64,000 nt of DNA from Mobiluncus massiliensis (GTDB lineage: Bacteria; Actinomycetota; Actinomycetes; Actinomycetales; Actinomycetaceae), in assembly GCF_949769255.1 (NCBI RefSeq), contig NZ_OX458329.1, positions 248,001 through 312,000 of the forward strand. Direction: 5' to 3'. Below the pieces are notes generated by a model that saw only the letters and a list, made by a program, of their open reading frames with translations, was not told where the DNA came from and did not search any database. The translations under genes and the position numbers were made by a program. How positions within the stretch are numbered: the stretch's first letter is position 1; every line of letters starts with the position of its first letter. Shown piece by piece: positions 36,432 to 45,493 of this stretch.

Positions 36432-36437
36432 CATGAT
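36432..36437 (+). promoter_or_regulatory. Putative -10 box of a leaderless promoter
   Basis: CATGAT ends 6 bases before the histidine kinase ATG at 36444; no ribosome-binding site is present in that gap. Confidence 0.4.
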
Positions 36438-36443
36438 AGTGGC

Positions 36444-37982
36444 ATGTACGAAAGCCGCTTTGTTTTTGACCTCGAACAGGACGACGAAGAAATCATCGCC
36501 GAAATTGTGCGCCGCGCCGAGACGATCTTGGGACCCCAGGAACGGATTACCTTCCCGGTGGGAGCGCACCTAACCGAGGAAGGCCAGCCGGTTCGCAGCA
36601 TTATTATGGCGCTATCCGGCAGTATCGCGCTGGAACGCTCCTCGGCTAGCGGGGATCTGCTGATGCACCATGCTTCGACCGGACGCATCATCGGCATGCT
36701 GTCCTCAGGGGAGGAAATCGGCGCGTTCTTTACCGCCGTAGTGACCGAAGAGGTCGTGGGGGTCAGTCTCACCCTCGATGAAATGAACATGATTATCGCC
36801 GGGGATTCCCGGGTATCGCTGCTGGTGGCAGCCTTGTTTATGCGCACTTATGATCGCCGGTTGCGTCGTGCGGAAAACCTCCACTTGGAGACGGCGGTTC
36901 TGGCTGATCAACTGGCGCTGCAGCGAGCGAACTTGGCGAAAGCCCTGGACAAACTGCGTGAGACTCGGGAGGAAATGGCTGCACAAGCCCGTTTTGCCTC
37001 GCTCGGTGAGCTGGCGGCGGGTGTGGCCCACGAACTCAATAATCCGGTGGCGGCGATTCGCCGTGCCGCGGATTACATTCACGAGGATATGCGCATGTTG
37101 CTGTCGACCTGTCCCGACGAAACGTGGCGGAACCTGGCTCTGGAATCCCTGGAAAATGCCGAGGGGGCCCCGTTCTTGTCCACCAAGGAAACACGGGCGC
37201 GCAAACGTGAACTGTTGGAAATCCTGGGAGACGCGACCCTGGTGGAACGCCTGTCCGTGGCGGGAGTTTACAGCACTGACCTGGCCCGCAACCTCGCCAG
37301 AGACATGAAAACCAACCCGGACACGGACCTGGGGGCCTTGGAACAGGCGGCCGCCATCGGCACCAGTCTGCGCAACCTGCGCACCGCCTCGGGACGCATC
37401 ATCGATCTGGTGGCGTCCCTGCGCTCTTATGCGCGTCCCGATGGGGATCCGGTACAAAACGTCGACGTCAACACGGGCCTGCAAGACACGCTGCGCCTGT
37501 TGTCTCACCGCTTGGACAAAATCGACCTCGACGTGCATTATGGCGAACTACCGCGGATTTCTTGCCGCCCCGGCCAGCTGGACGAAGTGTGGACAAACCT
37601 GATTACGAACGCGGTGGAAGCCATGTCCGGCGAGGCTTCCGCTGCCAGCGACGCGGTCGGCAAGCGCCCCACCGACCGGGACGAACTGGCGGGAATGATT
37701 GGGCAGCTAACCATTAAAACGGAAGCCTGCGGCGACCAAATCGTGGTGACGTTCCGCGACACCGGACCCGGCATTGCCCCTGATGTCATCGAACACATTT
37801 TCCAGCCGCACTTCTCTACCAAAGGCGGCGAAGTGAGGTTCGGAATGGGTATCGGCCTGGGGCTGTGTCGCTCGATTGTGGAAAATCACGGCGGAACCAT
37901 CCGGCTGGAAAACGTCTCCAACCCCACGGGTACCTTGGCCACCGTGGAGTTGCCGACCACCGGAACCCCAGTCTCGCTTTAG
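36444..37982 (+). CDS. Histidine kinase with N-terminal cyclic-nucleotide-binding-like domain
   Basis: 512 residues, no membrane helix, so a cytoplasmic sensor. Residues about 10-140 form a beta-barrel of the cNMP-binding type (FPVGAHLTEEGQPVRSIIMALSGSI, then GEEIGAFFTAVVTEE), a coiled coil at 145-185 leads to the H-box GELAAGVAHELNNP with His196, and the HATPase has VWTNLITNAVEAM, FRDTGPGIAP and GMGIGLGLCRSI. Whether it binds cAMP, another nucleotide or nothing is unclear, as the Arg/Glu of the phosphate cassette is not fully convincing. The ATG 36444 lacks a ribosome-binding site and may be leaderless. A stand-alone response regulator follows. Confidence 0.82.
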   Translation: MYESRFVFDLEQDDEEIIAEIVRRAETILGPQERITFPVGAHLTEEGQPVRSIIMALSGSIALERSSASGDLLMHHASTGRIIGMLSSGEEIGAFFTAVVTEEVVGVSLTLDEMNMIIAGDSRVSLLVAALFMRTYDRRLRRAENLHLETAVLADQLALQRANLAKALDKLRETREEMAAQARFASLGELAAGVAHELNNPVAAIRRAADYIHEDMRMLLSTCPDETWRNLALESLENAEGAPFLSTKETRARKRELLEILGDATLVERLSVAGVYSTDLARNLARDMKTNPDTDLGALEQAAAIGTSLRNLRTASGRIIDLVASLRSYARPDGDPVQNVDVNTGLQDTLRLLSHRLDKIDLDVHYGELPRISCRPGQLDEVWTNLITNAVEAMSGEASAASDAVGKRPTDRDELAGMIGQLTIKTEACGDQIVVTFRDTGPGIAPDVIEHIFQPHFSTKGGEVRFGMGIGLGLCRSIVENHGGTIRLENVSNPTGTLATVELPTTGTPVSL

Positions 37983-38109
37983 GGTCACAAGTCCGGTCGG
38001 GCGGTTTCGTGCGGACTGCTAGTTCTCGTTTTCTGACGGTTTCCGGCAAATTGGTCCAAACCTCGCGTCGGAGTGAAAGAATAGAAAAGTCCCCAATGAA
38101 GGAGAAACC

Positions 38110-38598
38110 ATGAAACTCGCCATCCTAATCCTAGAAGACGAACCGGAAGTTCGTGCCGCTGTGACCCGTGACCTGCTGGGATTCGCGGACACTTTACGCA
38201 TCGAACCGGCGGAGGATGTGCCTGACGCGTGGGAGGTCATCGACGAGATTTCAAACGATGGCGATGCCCTGGCTCTGGCACTGTGCGACCATCGGCTGCC
38301 CGGCACGACCGGCATCGAGTTCATGGGCCAGATGATGTCCGACGAACGCACCCAGCTGACCCGCAAAGTCCTGGTGACCGGTCAGGCTGACCTATCTGAC
38401 ACCGTGCGTGCGGTGAACGAAGCCGGGCTCGATCAGTACGTGGCGAAACCCTGGAAACCCGAAGAACTCCAAGACGTGGTGCGCACCATGTTGACCGATT
38501 ATGTGGAACTGGCCGGGATTGACCCGGTGCCCTATCTCTCGGCGCTGGATCCGGCGCGGGCGATGGAGCTGACCAAAGGGCTCAGCCGCCCGGACTGA
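38110..38598 (+). CDS. Stand-alone CheY-like response regulator
   Basis: 162 residues. A receiver domain only: the acidic pair ED at 9-10, phosphorylated Asp60 in LALCDHRLPG, conserved Thr in VLVTGQA and Lys in YVAKPW. After residue 125 a 35-residue tail has no DNA-binding motif, so output must be by protein interaction (possibly with the adjacent kinase, in a CheY- or Spo0F-like way). ATG start after AAGGAG. It lies 127 bases after the kinase. Confidence 0.85.
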   Translation: MKLAILILEDEPEVRAAVTRDLLGFADTLRIEPAEDVPDAWEVIDEISNDGDALALALCDHRLPGTTGIEFMGQMMSDERTQLTRKVLVTGQADLSDTVRAVNEAGLDQYVAKPWKPEELQDVVRTMLTDYVELAGIDPVPYLSALDPARAMELTKGLSRPD

Positions 38599-38649
38599 CC
38601 GGTGGCCGGCACGCTGCATCGAACAGCGAGGAACAAAGGGGCAGGATCA

Positions 38650-40230
38650 GTGAGTAATCCAGATAATCCGCAATCCGAAAATGCTTTCGAACCATCCGAT
38701 GCGGGCCGGGAAGGAAACGAACCGGCGGCAGCTGCGCCCCAGTCTCGTGCCGCCGCCCCGAAACCCGCAAAACGTCCCATCCGTACTTTGCGACCCAAAC
38801 CCCCTTCTAACGTTAGAAAATCCGCCCCGCTGGGCTGGAAAGAAAAGATTGGCCTGGTGCTGGGGGCCATCGTGTTCTTCGTCCCCCTGCTGGTCGACAT
38901 CCCGAATTTGGGCGTGCCCGGCGAACGCATGCTGGCGATTTTCCTGCTGGCTATCGTGTTTTGGATTACCGAGCCGATTCCCCTGACCGCCACCGCGGTA
39001 CTGGTCATCGGGCTGGAGGTTATGCTGGTGTCCACCGGTTCACCGTTTGACCCCACCGGCGGCGACCCGTCGCAAGCCGAACATGTCGCCAAGTATTCAG
39101 AATACTTCGCGACCCTGGCCAACCCGACAATCATCCTGTTCATGGGTGGTTTTATGATTGCGGAAGGCGCTGAAAAGTTTTCGCTGGACCGCAACCTGGC
39201 GGCGGTGTTGCTCAAACCTTTCCCGGAAAAGGCGCGTTTGACGACCTTGGGACTGATGCTGATTACCGCTCTGCTGTCCATGTTTATGTCCAACACCGCC
39301 ACGACCGCCACCATGTTTACCGTGGTCATCCCCATTTTGGCGGCACTGCCAAAGGGTCGGGCGCGAGCCGGCGTGGCGCTGTCGATTCCCTTGGCCGCCA
39401 ACGTGGGCGGTATCGGCACCCCGGTCGGCACCCCGCCCAATGCCATTGCGGTCGGCGCCCTGGCCGCCCAGGGCATTCACGTGTCCTTCGGGCAGTGGAT
39501 GATGATGGCGGTGCCGTTTATGCTGGTGGTGCTGTTTTTGTCGTGGCTGTTCCTCAGCGCCGTGTTCATCCCGCGGGATGCCGTGATTCACATTGAAATG
39601 ACTTCCCAGTGGAACAAAACCCCGAAAGCCGTGCTGTTCTATATCATCGCCGGGTCCACGATTCTGTTGTGGATGACCGAGAGCCTGCACGGGATTTCCT
39701 CCAACGTGGTTGGGTTCCTGCCCGTCGTAGCGCTGCTGTGCCTCAAGGTCATGAGCGGCGAGGACATCAAGAGCATCGACTGGCCGGTGCTGTGGCTGGT
39801 GGCAGGTGGTATCGCGATGGGTGAAGGCATCGGGAACACCGGCCTGGACAAGTTCCTGGTCAACTCCGTGCCGTGGGATTCCCTGGGGGCGGTGTTGATT
39901 GTGGCGTTGCTCGGTTTTGTCGGTTTCGCTATCGCCAACGTCATCTCCCACTCAGCCTCCGCGAACCTGCTGGTGCCCCTGGCCGTGTCCCTGGCGGTAT
40001 CCTTGGGCGATTCGGTCGATACGGTCACGGTCGCCTGTGCTGTAGCCATCGCCTGCTCGCTGGGCATGTCGCTGCCTATCTCGACCCCGCCGAACGCCAT
40101 TGCCTATGCCACTGGGGAAATCTCGGTGAAACAGATGGCTTTGCTGGGCTTGGTGGTCGGGACCGCCGCCACTTTGACGCTGGTGTTCGCGCTGCCGCGG
40201 ATGTGGGCGCTGATGGGGTTTGTCAGCTGA
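38650..40230 (+). CDS. DASS-family (SLC13) dicarboxylate/sulfate transporter
   Basis: 526 residues. About 45 residues of disordered Pro/Ala-rich cytoplasmic N-terminus precede 11-12 helices. Family marks are FMSNTATTATMF, GGIGTPVGTPPNAIAVGAL and, in the second half, NVISHSASANLLVPLAV and LPISTPPNAIAYATGE; SNTATTA is the canonical Ser-Asn-Thr sodium/substrate site. It should import C4-dicarboxylates or citrate with sodium. The GTG at 38650 lies after GGGGCAGGATC and is preferred; a GTG at 38602 would lengthen it by 16 residues. It follows the kinase/regulator pair, which might sense the same nutrient state. Confidence 0.82.
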   Translation: MSNPDNPQSENAFEPSDAGREGNEPAAAAPQSRAAAPKPAKRPIRTLRPKPPSNVRKSAPLGWKEKIGLVLGAIVFFVPLLVDIPNLGVPGERMLAIFLLAIVFWITEPIPLTATAVLVIGLEVMLVSTGSPFDPTGGDPSQAEHVAKYSEYFATLANPTIILFMGGFMIAEGAEKFSLDRNLAAVLLKPFPEKARLTTLGLMLITALLSMFMSNTATTATMFTVVIPILAALPKGRARAGVALSIPLAANVGGIGTPVGTPPNAIAVGALAAQGIHVSFGQWMMMAVPFMLVVLFLSWLFLSAVFIPRDAVIHIEMTSQWNKTPKAVLFYIIAGSTILLWMTESLHGISSNVVGFLPVVALLCLKVMSGEDIKSIDWPVLWLVAGGIAMGEGIGNTGLDKFLVNSVPWDSLGAVLIVALLGFVGFAIANVISHSASANLLVPLAVSLAVSLGDSVDTVTVACAVAIACSLGMSLPISTPPNAIAYATGEISVKQMALLGLVVGTAATLTLVFALPRMWALMGFVS

Positions 40231-40278
40231 GATACTGCCCGGCTGCGCCGGTTTTGGGAGCACGGTCACAAGCGCGGT

Positions 40279-40328
40279 GAGGCCGGGGATGCCGGTTGAG
40301 TTGGTTTATCCGGTTTATCCGGTTTAGC
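40279..40328 (+). repeat. Short intergenic repeats upstream of yrdC
   Basis: A GAGGCCGGGGATGCCGG motif (40279-40295) and a 9-bp tandem GGTTTATCC repeated twice plus a partial unit (40303-40328). A close variant of the first motif is at 53059-53075. Confidence 0.55.
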
Positions 40329-40353
40329 TGGCGCGGGGACTAAAATCAGCTCT

Positions 40354-41001
40354 ATGAAGATTGTTGATGCCCTGACCGGGCCGATTACCCTGTCTGACCT
40401 GGCGGCGATTGACACGGCGGTGAAACGCGATGAGCTGCTGGTCATGCCGACCGATACGGTTTACGGAATAGCCTCGGTGCCGTTTGCCCCCGCGGCGGTG
40501 GCACGTTTGCAGCAGGCCAAAGGCCGGGGGGAGGACTTTCCTCCTCCGGTGCTGGTTTCCGGTCCGGCGTCGTTGGACGAATTGATGGCTCCGGAACCGC
40601 AGGCTAGCGCGAGTCAGCGGCGCGCCGCCCGCGTACTTGCTGAGCGCTTTTGGCCCGGGGCCCTGACTATTATCGTGACCGCCAATCCGGCTCTGGGCTG
40701 GGATTTGGGGCAAACCCACGGGACGATTGCGTTGCGCCAGCCCGATCACCCGGTGGCGTTGGAAATCCTGCGCCACACCGGCCCGCTGGCCGTCACCTCC
40801 GCCAACCTGCACACTCGGCCTCCTGCCACGGATATTGCCGCCGCCACGGAATATTTTGGTGAGCAGGTCAGTGTTTACGTGGACGCTGGCCCTTCGCCCT
40901 CCGGACACCCGTCCACCATCATCACCTTGGCACAGGGCTCCCCGAGCTTGATACGCCAAGGCGATATCCCCCTGGCTGACATCCTCGCCGCCCTGGCTTG
41001 A
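40354..41001 (+). CDS. L-threonylcarbamoyladenylate synthase (Sua5/YrdC)
   Basis: 215 residues of the YrdC family. It makes threonylcarbamoyl-AMP, the donor for the universal t6A37 tRNA modification. Motifs: LLVMPTDTVYGIAS, FWPGALTIIV and SANLHTRPPAT, the dsRNA-binding-like fold. A TAAAAT box 7 bases before the ATG (40341-40346) suggests a leaderless start. In M. tuberculosis the equivalent (Rv1301) lies between prmC and wecA, as here apart from the inserted exporter genes. Confidence 0.9.
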   Translation: MKIVDALTGPITLSDLAAIDTAVKRDELLVMPTDTVYGIASVPFAPAAVARLQQAKGRGEDFPPPVLVSGPASLDELMAPEPQASASQRRAARVLAERFWPGALTIIVTANPALGWDLGQTHGTIALRQPDHPVALEILRHTGPLAVTSANLHTRPPATDIAAATEYFGEQVSVYVDAGPSPSGHPSTIITLAQGSPSLIRQGDIPLADILAALA

Positions 41002-41020
41002 GACCTCATGCGCTTATACC

Positions 41021-41074
41021 GGGGGATATGGGCAGTAGCTGCCATTATTGGCAGCTACCCGGCATATCTCCCCC
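41021..41074. repeat. 24-bp palindromic repeat, copy 1, within a longer hairpin
   Basis: A perfect 10-bp stem with TTAT loop at 41035-41058, exactly repeated at 60323-60346. An outer imperfect stem (41021-41030 with 41063-41074) makes this copy longer; no T-run follows, so it could be a terminator-like or regulatory element between yrdC and wecA. Confidence 0.75.
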
Positions 41075-41129
41075 TATAGTCACATCGGAGCGAAATAACC
41101 CGCCTCTAACCCGCTAAACTAAAGCCCGT

Positions 41130-42314
41130 ATGAAGTTTTACCTGTTGATATTCCTGGTTGCGGCCGCGGTCACGTTCCTCACGGTTCCGCTGGTGCGCCA
41201 GTTTGCCCTGGCAACAGGTACTTTAGCTCCGGTGCGGGAACGTGATGTCCACGAATTTCCCACCCCGCGTTTGGGCGGGGTAGCGATGGGCGCGGGTTTC
41301 CTCGCGGCGCTGGCCATCGCCTCACACACGCCATTCTTAGCCGATGCCGCCAGCTTTCATAACATCAAAGGTTTGGCCGTGGGGGTCGTCCTGATTGTGA
41401 TTCTGGGGGTCATCGATGACATCTGGGACTTGGATTGGTACACGAAACTGGCAGGCCAAATCCTGGTGGCAGGATTGATGTCCTGGCTGGGCATCCAGCT
41501 GACGTCCTTCCCGATTTTCGGCCTTACCATCGGCTCGTCTCGCCTGTCCTTGCTGGTCACAGTGCTGGTAGTGGTGGCTGCCATCAACGCGGTGAACTTT
41601 GTGGACGGCTTGGATGGCCTTGCTTCCGGCATGATGGCCATCAGCGCCACCGGCCTGTTCATCTATTCCTACACGCTGTCGCGCACGCTGGGTGCCGCGT
41701 CCTACGCCTCCCTGGCCTCAACGGTGGCGGCGGCTCTGGCCGGAATCTGCTTGGGATTCTTGGCACACAACTTTTCCCCCGCCTCCATTTTCATGGGCGA
41801 TACCGGAGCTATGCTACTGGGTTTACTGACGGTGGCCGCCGCCATCATCGTCACCGGCCAAATCGACCCGGCAGTCGTCTATTTCCGCCAGGCTTTTCCG
41901 TCTTTCCTGCCCATCGTTTTGCCCCTGGCGGTGCTGGCTATCCCCATTTTTGACATGGTCGCCGCGGTGATTCGCCGGCTGTATCATCACCAGTCTCCCT
42001 TCCAAGCCGATGCCGGTCACCTGCACCATCGCCTGTCCCATGCCGGACGTTCCCGGGTGCGCGCCGTGCTGGTCATGTACCTGTGGACGGCAGTGTTTTC
42101 CCTGGGGGCGGCCTCGCTGACTTTGCTGCGGATGCGCTACGTGCTGGTGTTGATGCTGGTAGCCTCCCTGCTGGCAATGGTGGCGACCATCGAGATTCTG
42201 CCTGCCTGGCGTGAAGGGGTGCGCCGCTGGTTCAACCCGAATTATCGCCAGCCCCACGGTCCGGAACACGCCCTGTACCGTGACCCTTCCCTTTCTGATA
42301 GCGTAAAGCCGTGA
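41130..42314 (+). CDS. UDP-GlcNAc:undecaprenyl-phosphate GlcNAc-1-phosphate transferase (WecA/TagO family)
   Basis: 394 residues, about 11 helices. It transfers GlcNAc-1-phosphate to undecaprenyl (decaprenyl) phosphate, the first step of arabinogalactan/teichoic or polysaccharide linker assembly. Motifs: VIDDIWDLDWYTK (the Asp-Asp metal/substrate pair), NAVNFVDGLDGLASG, FMGDTGAMLLG, and HLHHRLSHAGRSR near the C-terminus. The mycobacterial orthologue is named wecA/rfe. The GTG of atpI overlaps its stop. It may initiate the rhamnose polysaccharide encoded at the start of the window. Confidence 0.88.
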   Translation: MKFYLLIFLVAAAVTFLTVPLVRQFALATGTLAPVRERDVHEFPTPRLGGVAMGAGFLAALAIASHTPFLADAASFHNIKGLAVGVVLIVILGVIDDIWDLDWYTKLAGQILVAGLMSWLGIQLTSFPIFGLTIGSSRLSLLVTVLVVVAAINAVNFVDGLDGLASGMMAISATGLFIYSYTLSRTLGAASYASLASTVAAALAGICLGFLAHNFSPASIFMGDTGAMLLGLLTVAAAIIVTGQIDPAVVYFRQAFPSFLPIVLPLAVLAIPIFDMVAAVIRRLYHHQSPFQADAGHLHHRLSHAGRSRVRAVLVMYLWTAVFSLGAASLTLLRMRYVLVLMLVASLLAMVATIEILPAWREGVRRWFNPNYRQPHGPEHALYRDPSLSDSVKP

Positions 42315-42814
42315 ACGAAACGACTCCCCGACCTGAGCAATCCGCCGCTTTCCTCGCGGCTCAAGTGGGTCCCCGGACTCGCCGGGCGGTGAAGTTTTCT
42401 CTGACCGCGATCTCCCTAGCCGTGCTGGTGGTGCTGCTGGTGGCGGCCGGTTTAGCGGCGTGGCTGGAAGGAGCGGCGGGACTGCGTTCCGTAGGTTTAT
42501 GCGCCGCAGTGGGGGCGGGCTTGGTGGCGGTGACGTTTGCCACGCACCTGTTTACCTTGAATCATCCCGACTTGATGATGGCGGGTATGGGCGCGGATTT
42601 TGTCCTGAAAATCATCGTCATTTTGCTGGCTCTGGGGGTGGCGCGAAAGCTGCCGGGCTTGGATGCAAAAACAATTTTTTTCACCCTGCTGGCCATGATT
42701 TTGGTTCAGGCTATTGTCTTTCCGGTGGCGTTGGCAAAAGCGCAAGTGCCCTTGTTAGACCCGGTCTCGCCCCCGACACAGCCGGAAACTGAAGGGGAAA
42801 AACCGACCCCATAG
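42311..42814 (+). CDS. AtpI-like membrane protein preceding the ATP synthase operon
   Basis: 167 residues with four hydrophobic helices (about 27-58, 60-85, 92-115, 118-140) and a Pro/Glu-rich tail. Position (right before atpB) and helix count fit AtpI, an assembly helper for the F0 c-ring. The motif match itself is weak, as usual in actinobacteria. GTG overlaps the WecA-like stop by 4 bases (GTGA). Confidence 0.65.
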   Translation: MNETTPRPEQSAAFLAAQVGPRTRRAVKFSLTAISLAVLVVLLVAAGLAAWLEGAAGLRSVGLCAAVGAGLVAVTFATHLFTLNHPDLMMAGMGADFVLKIIVILLALGVARKLPGLDAKTIFFTLLAMILVQAIVFPVALAKAQVPLLDPVSPPTQPETEGEKPTP

Positions 42815-42924
42815 TGAAAATTTGCATTTTTTCACCCACGCTAGTTTTTACCCATGCAAATCCCGTTTGAAATTCATGATAACGTTGTTAGGCGAACTCA
42901 TGATTTAGGACTCAAAGGAGAACA

Positions 42925-43749
42925 ATGGGAGTGCAGTTGACGCTCATGTCGGCATTGATGCCGAATTTGGTTCCCGCTACAGATGACTCGTTCCATGCCC
43001 CCACCATTATGGACTTGTTCCCCCCGGTCGTTGCTTTCGCCGGAACTCCTTTCGCTATCGACCGTGTCATGATGATTCGTCTCATCATGACGCTGCTGCT
43101 GGTGCTGTGTCTGGTGCTGTACGCCACGCGGGCCAAGCTCATCCCGGGACGCGCCCAGTACGTGATGGAGTTCGGGTTCAAATTCTGCCAGGAAAACATC
43201 GCTGAGGAAGTCATCGGCAAGGAAATCGGGCGCAAATACACGCCCATCGTGACTTCCGTATTCTTCTCGGTCTTGTTCATGAACATTGCGGGTATCATTC
43301 CGGGCTTTAACCTGGCTGGTTCCTCAAAACCGGGCTTCCCGTTGCTGTTAGCGGTGTTTGCCTGGTTTGTTTTCATTTACGCCGGAATTCGCGAGACCGG
43401 TGTAGGCCAGTTCTTTAAGTCCTCGCTGTTCCCGCCGGGTGTGCCGTGGCCGCTGTATCTCCTGCTGACCCCGATTGAGGCGATTTCCACCTTTATCATT
43501 CGCCCGTTCACCCTGTTCGTCCGGTTGCTGGCCAACATGATTGCCGGCCACTTCCTGCTGGCTTTGACCCTGAGCGCCACGAACTACTTCCTCTTTGCGC
43601 ATCTCTCGGCGCTGTCCCCGATAGGAATCCTGACTTTTGCGGCAGCTTTCGCGTTTACCCTGTTTGAAATCCTGGTGGCTTTCCTGCAGGCATACATTTT
43701 CGCGATTCTGACCGCGGTGTACGTGAACCTCTCCGTACACGCACATTAG
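42925..43749 (+). CDS. atpB: ATP synthase F0 subunit a
   Basis: 274 residues, six helices. The essential stator Arg200 is in PFTLFVRLLANMIAGH, with the conserved Glu/His half-channel residues around LTPIEAIS and GHFLLALTL. Forms the proton path with the c-ring. ATG follows AAAGGAG. First gene of the atpBEFHAGDC operon. Confidence 0.95.
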   Translation: MGVQLTLMSALMPNLVPATDDSFHAPTIMDLFPPVVAFAGTPFAIDRVMMIRLIMTLLLVLCLVLYATRAKLIPGRAQYVMEFGFKFCQENIAEEVIGKEIGRKYTPIVTSVFFSVLFMNIAGIIPGFNLAGSSKPGFPLLLAVFAWFVFIYAGIRETGVGQFFKSSLFPPGVPWPLYLLLTPIEAISTFIIRPFTLFVRLLANMIAGHFLLALTLSATNYFLFAHLSALSPIGILTFAAAFAFTLFEILVAFLQAYIFAILTAVYVNLSVHAH

Positions 43750-43790
43750 AAAAACAAATAGGCTTCTCGCGCCAACCGGCGTGAGAATAA

Positions 43791-44027
<237 letters not shown>

Positions 44028-44036
44028 GGAGCACGT

Positions 44037-44585
44037 ATGTTAGGCACTTTAGTATCACTAGTAGCTAAGGCGGGCGATACCCCGAACCCTATGCTGCCAG
44101 AGACTTACGACATCGTTTGGTCGGCGGTCATCTTCGTGGTCATCTTGGTGGTGGTTGTGAAGGTCGCTCTGCCGAAGTACAACGGACTGGTGCAGGAGCG
44201 TGCCGACAAGCTCCAAGAGGGCTTGGATGCCACGGCCAAGGCACAGGCGGACTCGCAGGCCGCGGCGCAGCGGATTGAATCCGAACTGCGTGACGCAAAG
44301 GAAGAAGCCGCGCAAATCCGCAACAAAGCCAACGCCCAAGCGGAGGACATCGTCTCCCGCGCCACCGAACGCGCTGATCAAGAAGCTAAGCGCATTATCG
44401 AGCAGGCTCAGCGCCAGATTGCTGCTGAGCGGGCCGCGGCGGAAGCCTCCCTGCGTCAGGACGTGGGCGATTTGGCGACTCAGCTCGCGGAAAAGATTGT
44501 GGGCGAACAGCTGAAGGATGAAGCCCTGAGCTCGCGTGTCGTGGATCGGTTCCTCGACGAACTCGAAGCTCAGCCGGTGGCTTAA
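44037..44585 (+). CDS. atpF: ATP synthase F0 subunit b
   Basis: 182 residues: one membrane helix at about 22-45 (IVWSAVIFVVILVVVVKVAL), then a long Ala/Glu/Gln-rich coiled coil that forms the peripheral stalk. The ATG is preceded by TAAGGAGCACGT. Length is normal for the family. Confidence 0.93.
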   Translation: MLGTLVSLVAKAGDTPNPMLPETYDIVWSAVIFVVILVVVVKVALPKYNGLVQERADKLQEGLDATAKAQADSQAAAQRIESELRDAKEEAAQIRNKANAQAEDIVSRATERADQEAKRIIEQAQRQIAAERAAAEASLRQDVGDLATQLAEKIVGEQLKDEALSSRVVDRFLDELEAQPVA

Positions 44586-44609
44586 AGATAGAGAAGGTAA
44601 GGGAAGTCA

Positions 44610-45431
44610 ATGAGAGCCTCGTCGGTAAGGACCTTGGCCGCTATGGTCATGGCCGTCGATAAGACCCTGGGGAAAGCCACGATGAAGACTGGCCCCGCGG
44701 TCGCCGAGGAATACTTTGCCCTGTCTGAACTGCTGGAAAACAACATCCGTCTGGCCCGCAACCTGTCTGACCCGGCGCGTACCGCCCCGGACAAGCAAGA
44801 ACTGGCTCACACCATCTTGGGTTCTAAACTTTCTGAACCGGCCTTGGCGGGAGTGTTGGAACTCGCCGCCGGCCGTTGGTCCAGTGAGCTTGACCTGCAG
44901 GAAGCCTGCCGGTTGCTGGCAAACCACGTGTTGCTGAAAACCGCCCAGGATAATGGCCAGCTAGAGGATGTCGAGCGTGACATCTTTGCCATGAGCCAGG
45001 TCGTCGCCAAGAACCGCGATTTGCGCAACTTCCTGACTGACAATCATCGCGCCTCCCTGGATCAGCGTCTGGAGACGTTCAACTCTCTGGTCGGTTCGGG
45101 GGTCAAGCCCCTGGCGTTGCGCCTGGTGAATGCTGTGATTGCCAAAGCGGCGCCCGGTCGCCTCGCGTCAGACCTGCGGGCTTTGCTGGATTCGGCCGCG
45201 CGGATGCGCCAGCGGGGGATGGCGACGGTTTACACCGCCACGCCGCTGAGTGAAACCCAGCAATCCCGGCTCATTCAGTTGCTGTCCGCTCGCAGCGGCG
45301 AACAGGTTGAGGTCAACGTAGTCATTGACCCGAACCTGGTGGGCGGCATGAAGATTGTGCAGGGTGACACGGTGATGGATGGCGCGGTCAAGTCCCGCGC
45401 CGAGCAGTTCCGGCGCAAGCTGGCAAGCTAA
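44610..45431 (+). CDS. atpH: ATP synthase F1 subunit delta
   Basis: 273 residues, the longer actinobacterial form. Residues from about 90 make the OSCP/delta fold ([16 protein letters not shown]..., [27 protein letters not shown]). Attaches the peripheral stalk to the F1 head. GAGAAGG precedes the ATG. Confidence 0.92.
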   Translation: MRASSVRTLAAMVMAVDKTLGKATMKTGPAVAEEYFALSELLENNIRLARNLSDPARTAPDKQELAHTILGSKLSEPALAGVLELAAGRWSSELDLQEACRLLANHVLLKTAQDNGQLEDVERDIFAMSQVVAKNRDLRNFLTDNHRASLDQRLETFNSLVGSGVKPLALRLVNAVIAKAAPGRLASDLRALLDSAARMRQRGMATVYTATPLSETQQSRLIQLLSARSGEQVEVNVVIDPNLVGGMKIVQGDTVMDGAVKSRAEQFRRKLAS

Positions 45432-45493
45432 TACGAAACGAAAATATGACCGATAGGGCTAGGCCCTATGGAACGACAACAGAAGGAATGCTG

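Noticed and set aside
38087-38095. AAGTCCCCA word, also present at the start of both island repeats
   Set aside because: Nine bases only, without the palindrome that follows in the island repeats; likely chance.
39097-39951. 284-codon open frame opposite the DASS transporter
   Set aside because: His/Gly/Arg-rich composition is the expected complement of a membrane protein; no start signal.
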